Positions 50,626-58,719 of a stretch of 64,000 nucleotides of DNA are shown here, in pieces. The DNA is from Timonella corticicola. Its GTDB lineage: Bacteria > Actinomycetota > Actinomycetes > Actinomycetales > Cellulomonadaceae. Within the stretch, counting starts at the first letter, position 1; the number at the start of each line of letters is the position of its first letter. The stretch covers positions 434,001-498,000 of the forward strand of contig NZ_JBHUOP010000002.1 in the NCBI RefSeq assembly GCF_042683685.1, given 5' to 3'. Under the pieces are notes generated by a model. It worked only from the letters and a program-made list of their open reading frames with translations, made no database searches and had not been told where the DNA came from. A program made the translations under genes and the position numbers.

Positions 50626-52662
50626 ATGACTGAAACTCCCACACACCTAGACCTGACATCGCTATCTGATGCACACCTCGTGGAACTTCTACGCGGTGGA
50701 GAGGAGCGCGCCTACGCGGCGCTGTGGTCACGCCACTATCCTGCGGCACGCAAAGCAGCACGGGCAGTCACGTCATCGCATGATCCAGAGGACCTCGCTC
50801 AAGAGGCATTCACTCGCATCTTTGCCGCGATCAAGAACGGGAAAGGTCCCACCGACAACTTCCGCGCCTACCTCTACGCCACACTGCGTTCCGTCTCGAT
50901 GGCGTGGTCAGCGAAACTTGAACCAACCGTTGACCTCAGCACTCAGGAGAACCTCCTCATCACGGATTCGGATATCGCATCCCTCACCGAGGATAAACGT
51001 CTCACTCTGAGCGCTTTCAGAAACCTGCCAGAGGATTGGCGCACGGTTCTGTGGTACTCGGAAATCGAGGGAATGACTCCAGCCGAGATCGCCCCGATTA
51101 TGGGTTTGAACCCGCGCGCGGTTTCCGCGCTTGCATTCCGTGCACGCGAAGGCCTACGCGATTCATGGCTTCAGGCACACATCCCCACCACGTCCCAGGC
51201 TAATTCGGAAGAGTGCCAGTGGACTGAGCAACACATCGCCTCCTATGCTCGCGGCTCGATCACTACACGCCGCAAGACCCGCATCGAAAACCATCTCAAG
51301 CGTTGCAATGACTGCTCTCTTCTCCTCGCCGAGTTGCAAGGTGTCAGCCAGTCCCTGCGTGGGATCTTGCTGCCACTCGTGTTGGGTGTCAGCCCTGTCG
51401 TGCTCAGTCAGGTCCTACCGCTTACAGCAGCGGGCACGGTGGGTACTGCAACCACTTCCGGACCGCTTGGCCGGACCCGCGACTGGGCTTCCTCAAACCA
51501 GGGAGCGGTACTCGCCGTGATCGGCATACTCGTGGTTGCGGGCGCTGTCGGGGCCGCCTTTGCTCTCAGCAACCCGAATCGCGGTCCCGTACCAACACCA
51601 ACAGCGCAGGGTAACGAGGCCATTACAGGTGGGCCTACAGCGCCCCCAACCACTACTCCGCCCACGACGGAGCCTATTGACGACGAGTTGGATCCTCCCG
51701 AGGAACAGCCCCCTTCCAGCGAGGTCGCCTCAGAATCGTCCGTTGAGCGGCCAACGGGTGACCCGCGTCCACGGCCAACCGCTGAGGATCCATCTGACAA
51801 CGAGACACAACGTCCACGCGACAAGGACAAGGACGAAGACAAGGATCCCGTTACAGACCCTGACGATAAGCCAACCCAAGAGCCTGAACAGGAACCAAGC
51901 GAGGAACCGACCCCCGATCCCAGCGAGGAACCCACCGAGGAGCCTCAAGAACCGCAAGAACCTGAAACGGGACACCTGGAGTTGACTGCGGAATCAGATC
52001 CCGTTGACGTCTCCCTTATGCCTAGGTTCTCCGGTATCGCCCCTGTTGGATCAGATATTCAGGTTTTCGACGCGGCAAACCCAACGATTGCAGTGAGCGA
52101 GCGGGTCACCGTTGCCGCTTCGGGATCGCTGGCAACCTCCGTGTCAGAAGAGGATGAGCCTGAGTTGGCTGCCTGGACTGTCGATGTTTCCTCCACCGCT
52201 CCCACTGGTGGTGGGCTCAGGTACGTTATCAGGAACTTCATAGACGGCGAGGTCGTTGCCGAGAAGCCAGTCTCAACAACCTATACCGTCTCGCCGATGC
52301 CTGAAGATCTGTTCAAGATTACTAATCTTGAGCCATACGGAACCGGACCAGCAGTTCAGAACGGAGGTTCCGTTGAGGTTTCCGCACCACTAGAAGATTT
52401 CACTGCTAACTTCAAATTCGGAAATGATCATGGTGGGTACTATTCGTTCTATCTCAATGGAGTCCCTCGTCCTGTTCGTTCAGACGTTCCCGGGACAGTT
52501 GAGGAACCCGGTCAAATGAGTTGGGTTACGAACAGCGTTCCGTTCCAAGTTGGCGTGAACACTATCGGAGTTCGGGTAGCCGAGCCGATACCCGGAACTA
52601 ATGATGTCCGGTTCGGCCCAGCCCGCGAACTCTTCCGCTTCACAATCACCATTACACCGTAG
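50626..52662 (+). CDS. Transmembrane ECF sigma factor fused to anti-sigma zinc motif and extracellular domain
   Basis: In 678 residues this joins five parts. ECF region 2 spans about 15-95 (SHDPEDLAQEAFTRIFAAIK). Region 4 spans about 125-185 (RNLPEDWRTVLWYSEIEGMT, PAEIAPIMGLNPRAVSALAF). A ZAS motif HLKRCNDC is at 223-230. A hydrophobic segment (247-270) and a clear membrane helix (293-315) follow. Then comes an acidic Pro/Thr/Glu linker of about 135 residues and a beta-rich extracellular domain (about 455-678). ECF factors with fused anti-sigma and carbohydrate-binding C-termini are known in actinobacteria. The GH6 cellulase starts 11 bp after the stop, which suggests that the outer domain senses a polysaccharide. 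Confidence 0.85.
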   Translation: MTETPTHLDLTSLSDAHLVELLRGGEERAYAALWSRHYPAARKAARAVTSSHDPEDLAQEAFTRIFAAIKNGKGPTDNFRAYLYATLRSVSMAWSAKLEPTVDLSTQENLLITDSDIASLTEDKRLTLSAFRNLPEDWRTVLWYSEIEGMTPAEIAPIMGLNPRAVSALAFRAREGLRDSWLQAHIPTTSQANSEECQWTEQHIASYARGSITTRRKTRIENHLKRCNDCSLLLAELQGVSQSLRGILLPLVLGVSPVVLSQVLPLTAAGTVGTATTSGPLGRTRDWASSNQGAVLAVIGILVVAGAVGAAFALSNPNRGPVPTPTAQGNEAITGGPTAPPTTTPPTTEPIDDELDPPEEQPPSSEVASESSVERPTGDPRPRPTAEDPSDNETQRPRDKDKDEDKDPVTDPDDKPTQEPEQEPSEEPTPDPSEEPTEEPQEPQEPETGHLELTAESDPVDVSLMPRFSGIAPVGSDIQVFDAANPTIAVSERVTVAASGSLATSVSEEDEPELAAWTVDVSSTAPTGGGLRYVIRNFIDGEVVAEKPVSTTYTVSPMPEDLFKITNLEPYGTGPAVQNGGSVEVSAPLEDFTANFKFGNDHGGYYSFYLNGVPRPVRSDVPGTVEEPGQMSWVTNSVPFQVGVNTIGVRVAEPIPGTNDVRFGPARELFRFTITITP

Positions 52663-52673
52663 TTGGGACCAGC

Positions 52674-53741
52674 ATGGGTACGAGAAGAAGACCAGCAGGA
52701 CTACGGATCTATACGTCGCTTTTGGCGGTCTCGTCGTTGTTCTCTCCCAGCGTCGTTGCAGCCCAGCCCGCTCTACAGGAGGTTGTCACACAGTCGAGCG
52801 TGACATCATCTAGTTTCACTTCACTTCCCACGGCACTGCAGGCAAAGACGTCAGAGGTGCAGGGCAAGAGATACAAGAAACTCCATGTTGATGCTCAAGG
52901 TTCAGCGGTCATCGCGGTCAGACAGGCCAAAGCCCAGGGGCGAACATCTGTGGCCAAGCAACTCAGTCACATCTCCAAGACTCCGCAGGCCCGATGGTTC
53001 GGCGACTGGAATTCCGTCGCCACGGTCAAGAGCGACGTTGCCGCCTATATTCGCGCCGCAAACAAAGCAAAAGCTCGTCCCACCATGGTGCTGTACGCGA
53101 TTCCTGGGCGGGACTGCGGCCAATATTCGGCAGGCGGTTTCGATGCGAAGACCTATAAGAAATGGATCAACAAGGTCGCTGCTGGAATCAAGGGGGCAAA
53201 GCCTCTGATCGTGTTGGAACCTGACTCTCTCGCACTGGACTGCGGTGGAAAAACTAGGAACAGCCTGCTGAAGTACGCCACGAAGAAACTCACCAAGGCT
53301 GGCGCCTGGGTCTATCTTGACGGTGGACATTCCAACTGGCGCACGCCAAAGGCAATGGCCACGCGGCTCAAGGCAGCAGGTATCTCCCACGCACGCGGGT
53401 TTGCGACGAACGTCTCAAACTTTAACTCCACCTCAGCCGAGAAAAGATACGCTAAGAAGGTCTCTGCCGCGCTCAGACAACAAAAGGTCACTACTGCCCA
53501 CAGGCACTACATCGTGGATACCTCACGCAATGGCAAAGGACCCAAGAGTGGCGAATGGTGTAACCCCTCTGGCCGAGGGCTTGGCAAGAAGCCGAAACTC
53601 TACACCGGCTCTGGTGCGCTTGATGGCCTTCTCTGGATCAAACGGCCTGGCGAATCTGATGGCACGTGCAATGGCGGTCCTTCCGCGGGCCAATGGTGGG
53701 AGTCCTACGCTCTGACACTGGTCAAGAACCGCGCGAAGTAG
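52674..53741 (+). CDS. Secreted GH6 cellulase (endoglucanase/cellobiohydrolase family)
   Basis: This 355-residue enzyme has a signal peptide (about residues 1-30, cut near VVAAQ). The GH6 motifs are LYAIPGRDCGQYSAGG (catalytic-acid Asp in RDC), LIVLEPDSLALDC, HYIVDTSRNGKG, WCNPSGRGLG and LWIKRPGESDGTC. It hydrolyses beta-1,4-glucan outside the cell. No cellulose-binding module is present, so it is a compact form. The N-terminal 60 residues are Ser/Thr-rich. It starts 11 bp after the sigma fusion and is therefore co-transcribed with it. Confidence 0.92.
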   Translation: MGTRRRPAGLRIYTSLLAVSSLFSPSVVAAQPALQEVVTQSSVTSSSFTSLPTALQAKTSEVQGKRYKKLHVDAQGSAVIAVRQAKAQGRTSVAKQLSHISKTPQARWFGDWNSVATVKSDVAAYIRAANKAKARPTMVLYAIPGRDCGQYSAGGFDAKTYKKWINKVAAGIKGAKPLIVLEPDSLALDCGGKTRNSLLKYATKKLTKAGAWVYLDGGHSNWRTPKAMATRLKAAGISHARGFATNVSNFNSTSAEKRYAKKVSAALRQQKVTTAHRHYIVDTSRNGKGPKSGEWCNPSGRGLGKKPKLYTGSGALDGLLWIKRPGESDGTCNGGPSAGQWWESYALTLVKNRAK

Positions 53742-53927
53742 CATCAATGTGGGCCCGCACAAGACCTTTACGAGTTGACCTAAAATCCGATGGGCCATAA
53801 AACGTCCAGATATGCACATAAAGTTCACGCAGCCGGGCCAAAAACAGCCCACCGATTAACGTGCTATGCGCTGGCACACCACCAAACTCGTCGACAAGCC
53901 AAATAGGGCAGGTGTAGACAAAACAAA

Positions 53928-53956
53928 AGACCCACTCAGATTACCTGAGTGGGTCT
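53928..53956 (-). terminator. Native terminator of the interrupted tRNA-Arg
   Basis: AGACCCACTCAG/CTGAGTGGGTCT is a perfect 12-bp stem with a 5-base loop and a T run on the minus strand. It lies just past the tRNA-Arg 3' fragment, as in an intact tRNA gene. Confidence 0.85.
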
Positions 53957-53961
53957 AACTG

Positions 53962-53995
53962 TGCGCTCGAAGGGATTCGAACCCCCAACCTTCTG
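53962..53995 (-). other. Prophage attachment site: 3' end of tRNA-Arg(ACG)
   Basis: On the minus strand, AGAAGGTTGGGGGTTCG continues into AATCCCTTCGAGCGCA. This is the anticodon-stem 3' side, T arm and acceptor 3' strand of an actinobacterial tRNA-Arg(ACG). The 5' half of the tRNA is absent; instead, prophage sequence follows. An intact tRNA rebuilt by the phage copy of this 3' end should lie beyond the right edge of the window. Confidence 0.85.
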
Positions 53996-54039
53996 GTTGG
54001 TGGACAGTTTGACAAACGCTATCGCCGCGTGATCGGACG

Positions 54040-54978
54040 ATGCTCCATTTAGTCCCCGATGTAGAACCGCATGAATCTTTGCAGGTAGCCGATGTTGTCT
54101 ACATGCAAACGATCAAAGGTGATTGGGAAAACGAGATCAAGAAATGGCTCGATTATCTTGCAGCGGCTGGACGCGCAGATTCCACGATGCGGTCACGGCG
54201 GGAACACGTCTCATGGCTTGCACGAGACTTCTGCACATCGAAGCGACCGTTCGAGGTCACGCTCGATGATCTGATGCAATGGGCCGCTGGCTTTACCTGG
54301 GTGATGGAGACCCGGCGCGGGGTCCGCACGAGCGTGCGCCAGTTCTACGCGTGGGCCGTCGATACCGGCCGGGTTGAGGAATCCCCGGCCGAGAAATGGC
54401 CCAAAGTGCCCAGCGTGATCCCCCAGCCGCGCCCCGCCTCGGAACGTGACTATGAGCACGCGTTATCCAAGGCCCGCAAACACCGGGATCGGGTGATGGT
54501 GCGCCTCGCGTGTGAGGCCGGGCTGCGCCGCGCTGAGGTCGCCAGCGTTCACGCTAACGATCTGTTCGAGGACCTCGACGGCTGGATGTTGTGGGTCCAC
54601 GGTAAGGGCGGCACGTTGCAGACGGTGCCACTCACGGACTCGGTGGCGCGTGATCTGATCAATCAGATCAAGCGTGAGAATGACGGGCAACTGGCTGGGT
54701 GGGCGTTCCCCGGCGAGTGGGCCGATACCGGGCACATGTCACCCCAGTGGGTCGGTAAGATCGTCGCTCGGCTTCTGCCTGGTGCGGCGACCATGCACCA
54801 GTTGAGGCACAAGTTCGGCACGGACGTCCACGCCGAGACAGGCGACCTACTCACCACCCAGCAGTTGCTACGCCACGCCACGGTTGCTACCACGCAACGC
54901 TATGTGCGAGTGCCGGCGGAGCGTGCGCGGGCTGCGGTCAAGAACGTCTACGAGGACCGGCTACGCCGTACTGCGTAA
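54040..54978 (+). CDS. int: Phage tyrosine recombinase/integrase
   Basis: This 312-residue integrase has an N-terminal SAM-like core-binding domain (about 25-120) and the catalytic domain. The residues are Arg in AGLRRAEVASVH, Lys in HGKGG, His-x-x-Arg in MHQLRHKFGTDV, His in LLRHATVATTQRY and the nucleophile Tyr in that last motif. It lies 45 bp from the tRNA-Arg att site, which it should recombine. The start is either the ATG at 54040 or at 54103; neither has a strong ribosome site. A hairpin terminator follows. Confidence 0.92.
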   Translation: MLHLVPDVEPHESLQVADVVYMQTIKGDWENEIKKWLDYLAAAGRADSTMRSRREHVSWLARDFCTSKRPFEVTLDDLMQWAAGFTWVMETRRGVRTSVRQFYAWAVDTGRVEESPAEKWPKVPSVIPQPRPASERDYEHALSKARKHRDRVMVRLACEAGLRRAEVASVHANDLFEDLDGWMLWVHGKGGTLQTVPLTDSVARDLINQIKRENDGQLAGWAFPGEWADTGHMSPQWVGKIVARLLPGAATMHQLRHKFGTDVHAETGDLLTTQQLLRHATVATTQRYVRVPAERARAAVKNVYEDRLRRTA

Positions 54979-54983
54979 CCACG

Positions 54984-55017
54984 GATAGCCCCACACCATC
55001 GAGGGTGTGGGGCTATC
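54984..55017. terminator. Terminator between integrase and the late phage operon
   Basis: A perfect 14-bp stem (54984-54997 with 55004-55017) and 6-base loop lies between the convergent integrase and holin-region genes. Confidence 0.85.
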
Positions 55018-55028
55018 GTGTGCGAGGG

Positions 55029-55244
55029 CTACTGGACGACGATCACCACGCCGACAAGGGCCGTGATCACCGCACCGATCACAATACGCATGGCCCAGGT
55101 CTGCCACGATTCGAGTTCAGCCACACGGCGGTCAAGGTCGTTGACAGTGGGCATCTTCTCCACCACGTCATCGAGCTTTGTCTCGATGCGTTCAAGGCGC
55201 TTGCCCAGGCTGAGATAACCCTCTCCCACCGGTGGTGTGGTCAC
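55029..55244 (-). CDS. Phage small membrane protein, XhlA/holin-accessory-like
   Basis: This 71-residue protein has an N-terminal coiled coil (LGKRLERIETKLDDVVEKMP, DLDRRVAELESW) and a C-terminal helix (MRIVIGAVITALVGVVIVVQ), the layout of hemolysin XhlA-type lysis accessory proteins. Its start overlaps the holin-like gene by 4 bp. It is the last gene of the late operon. Confidence 0.8.
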   Translation of the reverse strand: MTTPPVGEGYLSLGKRLERIETKLDDVVEKMPTVNDLDRRVAELESWQTWAMRIVIGAVITALVGVVIVVQ

Positions 55245-55414
55245 GAGGTGGCCTCAACTTCTTTGGGTGTAAGGTTGAGCAGCGCCAGCACGAGCGGGAG
55301 CACGACTGGCAGGGCGGCTGGGTCCATCCATCCCAGATACACCGCCAGGGCCGCGAACGCCAGGGCGACGCTGTACACGTACTTGCGGGTTTCACGCGTG
55401 AATAGTTTCTTCAT
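55241..55414 (-). CDS. Phage holin-like protein
   Basis: This 57-residue protein has a basic start (MKKLFTRETRKYVYSVALAF) and two hydrophobic segments, with the Gly-Trp turn YLGWMDPAALPVVLPL between. That is the form of small two-helix holins of actinobacterial phages. The ATG follows AAGGAGAAGC, so this short start is real, not the long antisense-like frame. It lies between the endolysin and the XhlA-like genes. Confidence 0.75.
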   Translation of the reverse strand: MKKLFTRETRKYVYSVALAFAALAVYLGWMDPAALPVVLPLVLALLNLTPKEVEATS

Positions 55415-55422
55415 GCTTCTCC

Positions 55423-56235
55423 TTAGTTGAACAGGTCTGTACGCACAGACACGTTGGTAATGGACGCCGCAGGCGCGTCGGTCCACACTTGCCAGCGCAG
55501 GCGGCGCCCCTGGGCCAGGGTGCCCTTCTGCGACTGTGAGATGAACGTTTGGCCGGAGGTGCCCCGGTGTTCGGTGATCGGGTAGCGGGTCACGATGGCC
55601 CATGACCCGTCTTTGACCTTCTCCACCAGGACGGCGCGGGCCTGCAACGTGAACTCTTGTGGAAGATCCACGGCGGTGATCTGTAGGTCGCTGTCGAACA
55701 GGCCCGGATCGCGCAGTACGGACACATCGCCCTTGTCGTTCAGGCGTAGGTATTTCCACTCGCGCTGCGGGAGTTTCTGGGTGGGGGTCTTGTCTAGCCG
55801 GTTGATGCGTTTCACGTGCTCTGGTTCCTTTACTTGAGATGGTGCTGGCGTGGTGGTGAGCGCCCAGTCGCGCTCGGACGCTGCGGCGCTCGGGGTGTGC
55901 TTGATCGAGATGTGAATGTGGGACAGGTGGGCGTTCAGGCCGGTGTAGGTGCGCCACCCGCCGCCTGGTGTCCAGATACGCCGCTCGAAGATGAGGTAGG
56001 CGGTGCGGTCATCAGACATGACAGCGGCCAGGAGCCGGTCAACCTCGATGCCGTCTTTGTCTACGTCGATGGCGCGGACTACTCCCCCGGCGCTGTAGTC
56101 CGGGTTGTGATCCGATTTGACGGCTTGGTGGCGGGTGTCGCCTATCCACCCGTCTGAGGTTGTGTCGCGCTGCGGCCATTCCTGGTTGATCTGGGTGCGT
56201 AGGCGCTCAAGGGATGGGGCGAGGTAGTAAGACAT
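55423..56235 (-). CDS. Phage endolysin, M15-type peptidase
   Basis: This protein of about 270 residues has an N-terminal D-Ala-D-Ala/L-Ala-D-Glu peptidase-like domain (about 1-110). The zinc-ligand pattern is SDHNPDYSAGGVVRAIDVD and, later, AHLSHIHISIK. The C-terminal part (about 130-270) is a beta-rich domain that may bind the wall. ATG at 56235 with GAAAGGAAAG. It should degrade host peptidoglycan at lysis and sits beside the holin genes. Confidence 0.82.
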   Translation of the reverse strand: MSYYLAPSLERLRTQINQEWPQRDTTSDGWIGDTRHQAVKSDHNPDYSAGGVVRAIDVDKDGIEVDRLLAAVMSDDRTAYLIFERRIWTPGGGWRTYTGLNAHLSHIHISIKHTPSAAASERDWALTTTPAPSQVKEPEHVKRINRLDKTPTQKLPQREWKYLRLNDKGDVSVLRDPGLFDSDLQITAVDLPQEFTLQARAVLVEKVKDGSWAIVTRYPITEHRGTSGQTFISQSQKGTLAQGRRLRWQVWTDAPAASITNVSVRTDLFN

Positions 56236-56252
56236 GAGGTTCTTTCCTTTCG

Positions 56253-56714
56253 TTATCCGGCCAAATGGTTGAGCGGGACGTACCAAGCAGCCGCGTTATC
56301 GACCGTGACGCCGGGGATTCCGTGCGTCAGAACTGCATTGCCGCTGTTGGGGTTCATTCGACCGAACGCGCTCTTCACCCCGCTTTGAAACGCCATAATC
56401 GGTGGGGTGAGTATGTTGGCGTTGCGCCAGCCCAGTGGCAGAGTGAACATGAGTGAATCGGTGAAGTTTCCAGCCGCGTTGGGGGTGATGGTCGCACCCG
56501 TGCGGTTGAGGATGACTTGACCAGTTACAGACATACTCGTACGGCGTAGCGCGTAGGCTACGATTTCCCAGCCCTCGGCGGCGACGATGTCGAGGCCGTT
56601 AGTCACCCAGCCGGTATCGACCGGGTCACCTGTGTTTGGCACTTCTGGGGTGGTGGTGTTGAGGTCGGCGGCGGTCAGGATTTGACCGTCCACGAACGTG
56701 ATGGTTTTAGCCAT
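56253..56714 (-). CDS. Phage minor tail / appendage protein
   Basis: This 153-residue protein starts MAKTITFVDGQILTAADLNT, a typical start for short tail-tip or fibre-associated proteins of actinophages. It ends in a beta-rich domain. Its start overlaps the upstream tail gene by 8 bp. Function is inferred from position between the tail tip and the endolysin. Confidence 0.65.
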   Translation of the reverse strand: MAKTITFVDGQILTAADLNTTTPEVPNTGDPVDTGWVTNGLDIVAAEGWEIVAYALRRTSMSVTGQVILNRTGATITPNAAGNFTDSLMFTLPLGWRNANILTPPIMAFQSGVKSAFGRMNPNSGNAVLTHGIPGVTVDNAAAWYVPLNHLAG

Positions 56715-58719
56715 GGATGCTCCATAGGGTCAGGGTCAGCAGATCGCGTGGCGTGCGGCCACGGCGCGGGGTGGACCGGCGTTGCATGCCGGTGATGATG
56801 CACGGGTAGGTCACCCCGGCGCGGGTGATGTTCACCTGGTCGTTGAGGTCGAGTCGGCCTGATGCCTCAAAGAACTCGGTGGCGTCGAACGTGAGGGAGC
56901 GTGGTGTCATGCGCGGGTACGCCTGGGCCGTGAGGATCGTGGAGGCGAGGGAACGCAACTGGCCTTCATAGCCCGGCCCGGTGTATAGGCAGGTGTCCAC
57001 GCTGGTGGCGTAGTCGCCGTAGGTGGCCTGTGAGGTCTGCTCGGTAAACGAGCGTGTGTAGTCATCGGCGTACCAGCCGCCTTGGTCTGCGTCGTACTTG
57101 CGGCCATGCTGGGAGATGGTGAGCGCGTTGACCAGGGCCGTGTCATCGAACGCCATATCCAGATCGCTGTAGCACACGTGGTATCGGTCGGTGGTGTGTA
57201 CGTCTGAGAACTCATAGGGCATCACCCGTGGGGATTCTTGGAAGCGTAGAGCGTAGTCTTTCGTCGCGTGCCAGAGCATCTGCCCGCTATCGCACGCTAG
57301 GGCGAAATGGTTGGCTAGGTTCGACTCGTAGACCACATCGGTGAGGATGTCGCCGCCCTCACCGCCAGCCACGAGCAGGCGGGCCACATACAGGTCTGCG
57401 ACAGGCTGGGTGGGCGCGGTGGGGAACGTGTAACTGGCGCGGTTGGCGAGTGTGAGCGTGTGGCTGGTCGCGGTGGCTGTGAACGTCGCGGTCAGGGTTT
57501 GGAACCCGCCGCCATCGAGCGCAGGTGCGAGCACGATGGAGGCGATTTCTGTGGTGTCTCGGCGTAGCGAGTACTCGGTGACAAGGCCGGATTGTAGGCG
57601 CATGGTGATAGCGACCTGGTAGGGCTGATCCGGTACGAGGCCGGTCAAGGTGTGGCGGACCCCGAACGCCTGGGCAGGCAAGGTGGCGGGTGGGGTGTTC
57701 AGCGAGTGCGCAGTGATCCGCACCTGACCCGATTCCAGCACGCGGTCTACCCGATATCCGCTCACACCAGTCGGGCTGGCGGGGATGACCTTGCCCAGCA
57801 GGTCCGGCACAGGATCAGCCAGCGTCACCCCGCACGCGGCTGGATCGAGGCCGATGGATTCGAGCAGCGTGACCAGGCGGGCCTTGAGCGACTGCGTACC
57901 AGACGCGTTACCGGAGACCACGCCGTAGCGCATTTGGGCGGCCAGGGCGCTCATACGGTCATGCGCGGTCACGGTGGTGGTGTATTTGCCGTCTTCCACC
58001 GATGGGGTGATCTGCGGTAGTTTCAGTACGCCGGTGAAGATCGTTTCACGCGTGGGCGTGCCTGCGGGCACCCAGCGCAACCCCCACACTGACACGGTGC
58101 CTGCGCGGTTACGGGCGGTGGTGAAGACCAGCGCGAACCAAGTATCGCGGGGCACCTGGTACCAGGTCCATTCACCGGTCAGGGTGACAAATCCATCCAC
58201 GGTGTGAACCTGGATCGGGTCACCCGTGGCGCGTAGGCGTACCTCGAGAATTTGGCCGGTGGGTGGCCATGACTGGGTGCCATAGTGCAGCAGGACAGGT
58301 ACAGCGTTCCCAGTAGAGTCGGTGTACCAGTCAGTGACGAGCCCGTCTGGTGTGGTGGAGGCGGTTGGATGGAAGAAATGGCCTGGTGCTACATCCCACC
58401 AGGGCTGGCTGGGGTCACCGTAAAACGGGTGTTCGGTCCAGTCAACTATCGCGGGCTGGGTGACGCGGACCATGCGCCCCGGCATCAACGCGGGGTCGGT
58501 CACAGGCTCGGGTGCACGCGTGGTGAGGGTGAGCACGCCTGGACCCAGGCGGGTCGAGGCCGGGTCACGGTCCCCGCCGCGTGTGATCGTGATCGCCGTG
58601 CCGTCACACGTGTAGTCCGTCCACGCCTGCGCGCCGTCCAGGGCGGTCAGCACGTGCGCTAGGCGGGTGCGGCCCAGGACGAACGCGTCAGAGGTGGGTG
58701 CAAGGATTTCGAGCTTCAT
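56707..58719 (-). CDS. Phage tail tip / minor tail protein
   Basis: This 670-residue protein lies directly after the tape measure gene. It begins with a distal-tail-like region (MKLEILAPTSDAFVLGRTRL) and has several beta-rich domains; about residues 330-440 look like a galactose-binding jelly roll. It ends with a baseplate-hub-like region (NITRAGVTYPCIITGMQRRS). It probably joins the Dit and Tal roles in the tail tip. The start overlaps the tape measure stop by 4 bp. Confidence 0.78.
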   Translation of the reverse strand: MKLEILAPTSDAFVLGRTRLAHVLTALDGAQAWTDYTCDGTAITITRGGDRDPASTRLGPGVLTLTTRAPEPVTDPALMPGRMVRVTQPAIVDWTEHPFYGDPSQPWWDVAPGHFFHPTASTTPDGLVTDWYTDSTGNAVPVLLHYGTQSWPPTGQILEVRLRATGDPIQVHTVDGFVTLTGEWTWYQVPRDTWFALVFTTARNRAGTVSVWGLRWVPAGTPTRETIFTGVLKLPQITPSVEDGKYTTTVTAHDRMSALAAQMRYGVVSGNASGTQSLKARLVTLLESIGLDPAACGVTLADPVPDLLGKVIPASPTGVSGYRVDRVLESGQVRITAHSLNTPPATLPAQAFGVRHTLTGLVPDQPYQVAITMRLQSGLVTEYSLRRDTTEIASIVLAPALDGGGFQTLTATFTATATSHTLTLANRASYTFPTAPTQPVADLYVARLLVAGGEGGDILTDVVYESNLANHFALACDSGQMLWHATKDYALRFQESPRVMPYEFSDVHTTDRYHVCYSDLDMAFDDTALVNALTISQHGRKYDADQGGWYADDYTRSFTEQTSQATYGDYATSVDTCLYTGPGYEGQLRSLASTILTAQAYPRMTPRSLTFDATEFFEASGRLDLNDQVNITRAGVTYPCIITGMQRRSTPRRGRTPRDLLTLTLWSIHG

